From contig CALAHA010000215.1 in assembly GCA_937891565.1 (NCBI GenBank), positions 1-6,297 on the forward strand: a DNA stretch of 6,297 nt, in the 5' to 3' direction. The notes below the pieces were generated by a model. The model was not told the origin of the DNA and did no database searches. It was given only the letters and a program-made list of their open reading frames with translations. The translations under genes were made by a program, and so were the position numbers. This document shows, piece after piece, positions 5,182 to 6,297 of this stretch. The stretch comes from an uncultured Ilumatobacter sp. (lineage in GTDB: Bacteria; Actinomycetota; Acidimicrobiia; Acidimicrobiales; Ilumatobacteraceae). Each line of letters begins with the position of its first letter. The stretch's first letter is position 1.

Positions 5182-6024
5182 TCAGCGATCGAGGAAGCTG
5201 ACCACTGCATCGGTGAACAGATCGTTCTTGTCGCCGGCGATCATGTGCGCTGCGCCTTTGACATCGACGTATTCGGCATGTGGCACCATTTCCATGAAAG
5301 CCTGGACCTCGTCTTCGGTGACCAGGTCGGAGAGCTTGCCGCGGATCAAGAGGGTCGGCATCGTGATGCGCCGGGCCATCTGCTCGAGATCGTCGTGATG
5401 GCGATCTCGGGCATGCTCGCTATTCACCTGGCCACGAGACGTCATGAAGGCCGGGTCCCAGTGCCAGTACCAGCGGCCGTCGTCACGATGGCGCAGGTTC
5501 TTGGCTAAACCGGTCAGGTCGGCCGGCCGGGGCCGGTGCGGCTGGTACTCGGCAATGGCATCAGCAGCTTCGTCAAGGCTTGCAAAGCCGTCGTGTGCCC
5601 GAGCGGCCATGAAGTCGAGAATGCGGGTGACCCCCGCCTTAGCGGGCCGTGGTGTGATGTCGACGAGTGTCAGTGATGTGTAGGAATGTGGCGCTCCGTC
5701 AACTGCATGGAGGCCAGTCATCCCGCCGAGCGATGCGCCGACCCATGCAACAGGCTCGCCGATCCACTCGACGACGTGCTGAGCGTCGGCACAGTAGGCG
5801 GCCATTGAGTAGTCGCCCTCGGCATCCCACGACGAGTCGCCGTGACCGCGCAGGTCGATCGACACGACCCGGTGACCGTTTGACGCGAGCTTTTCGGCGG
5901 TGCCGCCCCATGAGTGTCTCGTCTGGCCGCCGCCGTGCGCGAGCAGGACGGGTGTTTGGTCGCCGGGCCAATGGTCAGCAGCGAGGTGTTGGCCGGCCAC
6001 TGTTGAGATCTGAATGGTTTCCAT
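5182..6024 (-). CDS. Alpha/beta hydrolase
   Basis: A 280-residue alpha/beta-hydrolase-fold enzyme with no signal peptide, so probably cytoplasmic. Seen: oxyanion motif AHGGG (29-33), VVSIDLRGHGDS (53-64), nucleophile elbow VGASLGG with Ser98, lid region at about 125-210, acid Asp233 in IRGKLSDLVT after the seventh strand, and catalytic His260 in KGAAHMI. The Ser98-Asp233-His260 triad is complete, so it is likely an active esterase, lipase or hydrolase; Ser rather than Asp as nucleophile excludes haloalkane dehalogenase or epoxide hydrolase. It lies between an enoyl-CoA hydratase and an acyl-CoA synthetase: its ATG overlaps the hydratase stop (TAATG, 6026-6022) and its stop is 21 bp from the synthetase start. 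A link to acyl ester or CoA-thioester metabolism is reasonable inference; the substrate is unknown. Confidence 0.9.
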   Translation of the reverse strand: METIQISTVAGQHLAADHWPGDQTPVLLAHGGGQTRHSWGGTAEKLASNGHRVVSIDLRGHGDSSWDAEGDYSMAAYCADAQHVVEWIGEPVAWVGASLGGMTGLHAVDGAPHSYTSLTLVDITPRPAKAGVTRILDFMAARAHDGFASLDEAADAIAEYQPHRPRPADLTGLAKNLRHRDDGRWYWHWDPAFMTSRGQVNSEHARDRHHDDLEQMARRITMPTLLIRGKLSDLVTEDEVQAFMEMVPHAEYVDVKGAAHMIAGDKNDLFTDAVVSFLDR

Positions 6025-6297
6025 TAGTTTCGCTCGTCGCTCCAGATCGGCAACCGCTTCTCCTTGAACGCCTGCATACCGATGTGAGCCTCAGGGCCAC
6101 GGAACAGCTCGTCCGAGAGTCGCCCCATCTCGTCGAACGCATTGTCACGGTCCATCGTCGGAACCCTGTTGAGGAGGGCTTTCGTTTCCCGAACCGCCCG
6201 CGGTGCGCCGGCTCGAACGCCGTCGATCAGTGATTGCACCGTTGCGTCGACGTCGTCAGTCACGTGGGTGACGAGGCCGATTGACCGTGCTTCGGCT
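6024..6297 (-). CDS. Enoyl-CoA hydratase/isomerase family protein, C-terminal part (5' end outside window)
   Basis: The last 90 or so codons of a crotonase-family protein; the frame stays open to the right edge, so the start is beyond the window. The segment reads AEARSIGLVTHV, then APRAVRETKALLNRVP, an alpha-helical stretch LSDELFRGPEAHIGMQAF, and ends KEKRLPIWSDERN. The pieces A...GLV, PRAVRETK, G..AF.EKR.P.W are the hallmark C-terminal features of enoyl-CoA hydratases, which add water to 2-enoyl-CoA in fatty-acid beta-oxidation or related degradation. Active-site Glu residues lie in the missing part, so hydratase activity cannot be separated from isomerase or related crotonase functions. 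The stop TAA shares its last base with the ATG of the hydrolase (TAATG), indicating a coupled operon. A GTG at 6263 within this frame is internal, not the gene start. Confidence 0.9.
   Translation of the reverse strand, partial: AEARSIGLVTHVTDDVDATVQSLIDGVRAGAPRAVRETKALLNRVPTMDRDNAFDEMGRLSDELFRGPEAHIGMQAFKEKRLPIWSDERN

Overview
The window looks like ordinary chromosome from a GC-rich actinobacterium. The C-rich/G-rich third codon positions, the GTG codons used as possible starts, the AfsQ1-like response regulator, the histidine kinase followed by a GerMN lipoprotein, and the poly-threonine lipoprotein linker all point to Actinomycetota. A marine or soil Acidimicrobiia-type organism is my best guess, but that is inference. 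I see no mobile element, RNA gene, CRISPR array or phage gene.

Layout, left to right. (1) Bases 2-229, plus strand: the KH-domain end of the ribosome-assembly GTPase Era, whose start lies outside the window. (2) Bases 231-2347, minus strand: a sensor histidine kinase and, coupled to it by an ATGA stop/start overlap, a GerMN-domain lipoprotein. The lipoprotein ends one base from the end of era, tail to tail. (3) Bases 2348-2658: a divergent control region with a 26-bp tandem repeat (2.7 copies), a long inverted repeat, several GGTGAGA motifs and an AT-rich stretch. The 5' part of the longest kinase reading frame (up to a GTG at 2464) crosses this region. (4) Bases 2659-3342, plus strand: an OmpR/PhoB-family response regulator, probably the partner of the divergent kinase. 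(5) Bases 3343-6297, minus strand: an apparent operon of an enoyl-CoA hydratase (5' part missing), an alpha/beta hydrolase and a long-chain acyl-CoA synthetase. Its last stop codon abuts the regulator's stop to form TGATCA.

How the genes work together. The kinase should sense an envelope signal through its extracytoplasmic loop and phosphorylate Asp52 of the regulator. The lipoprotein, made from the same message as the kinase, probably sits on the outer face of the membrane and may tune the kinase, recalling MtrAB-LpqB. The minus-strand operon at the right fits acyl-CoA activation and beta-oxidation-type chemistry. The hydrolase could release or process a carboxylate substrate, but its substrate cannot be read from the sequence.

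No clearly new multi-gene system is present. The part most worth a second look is the repeat-rich divergent control region and its effect on where the kinase begins.
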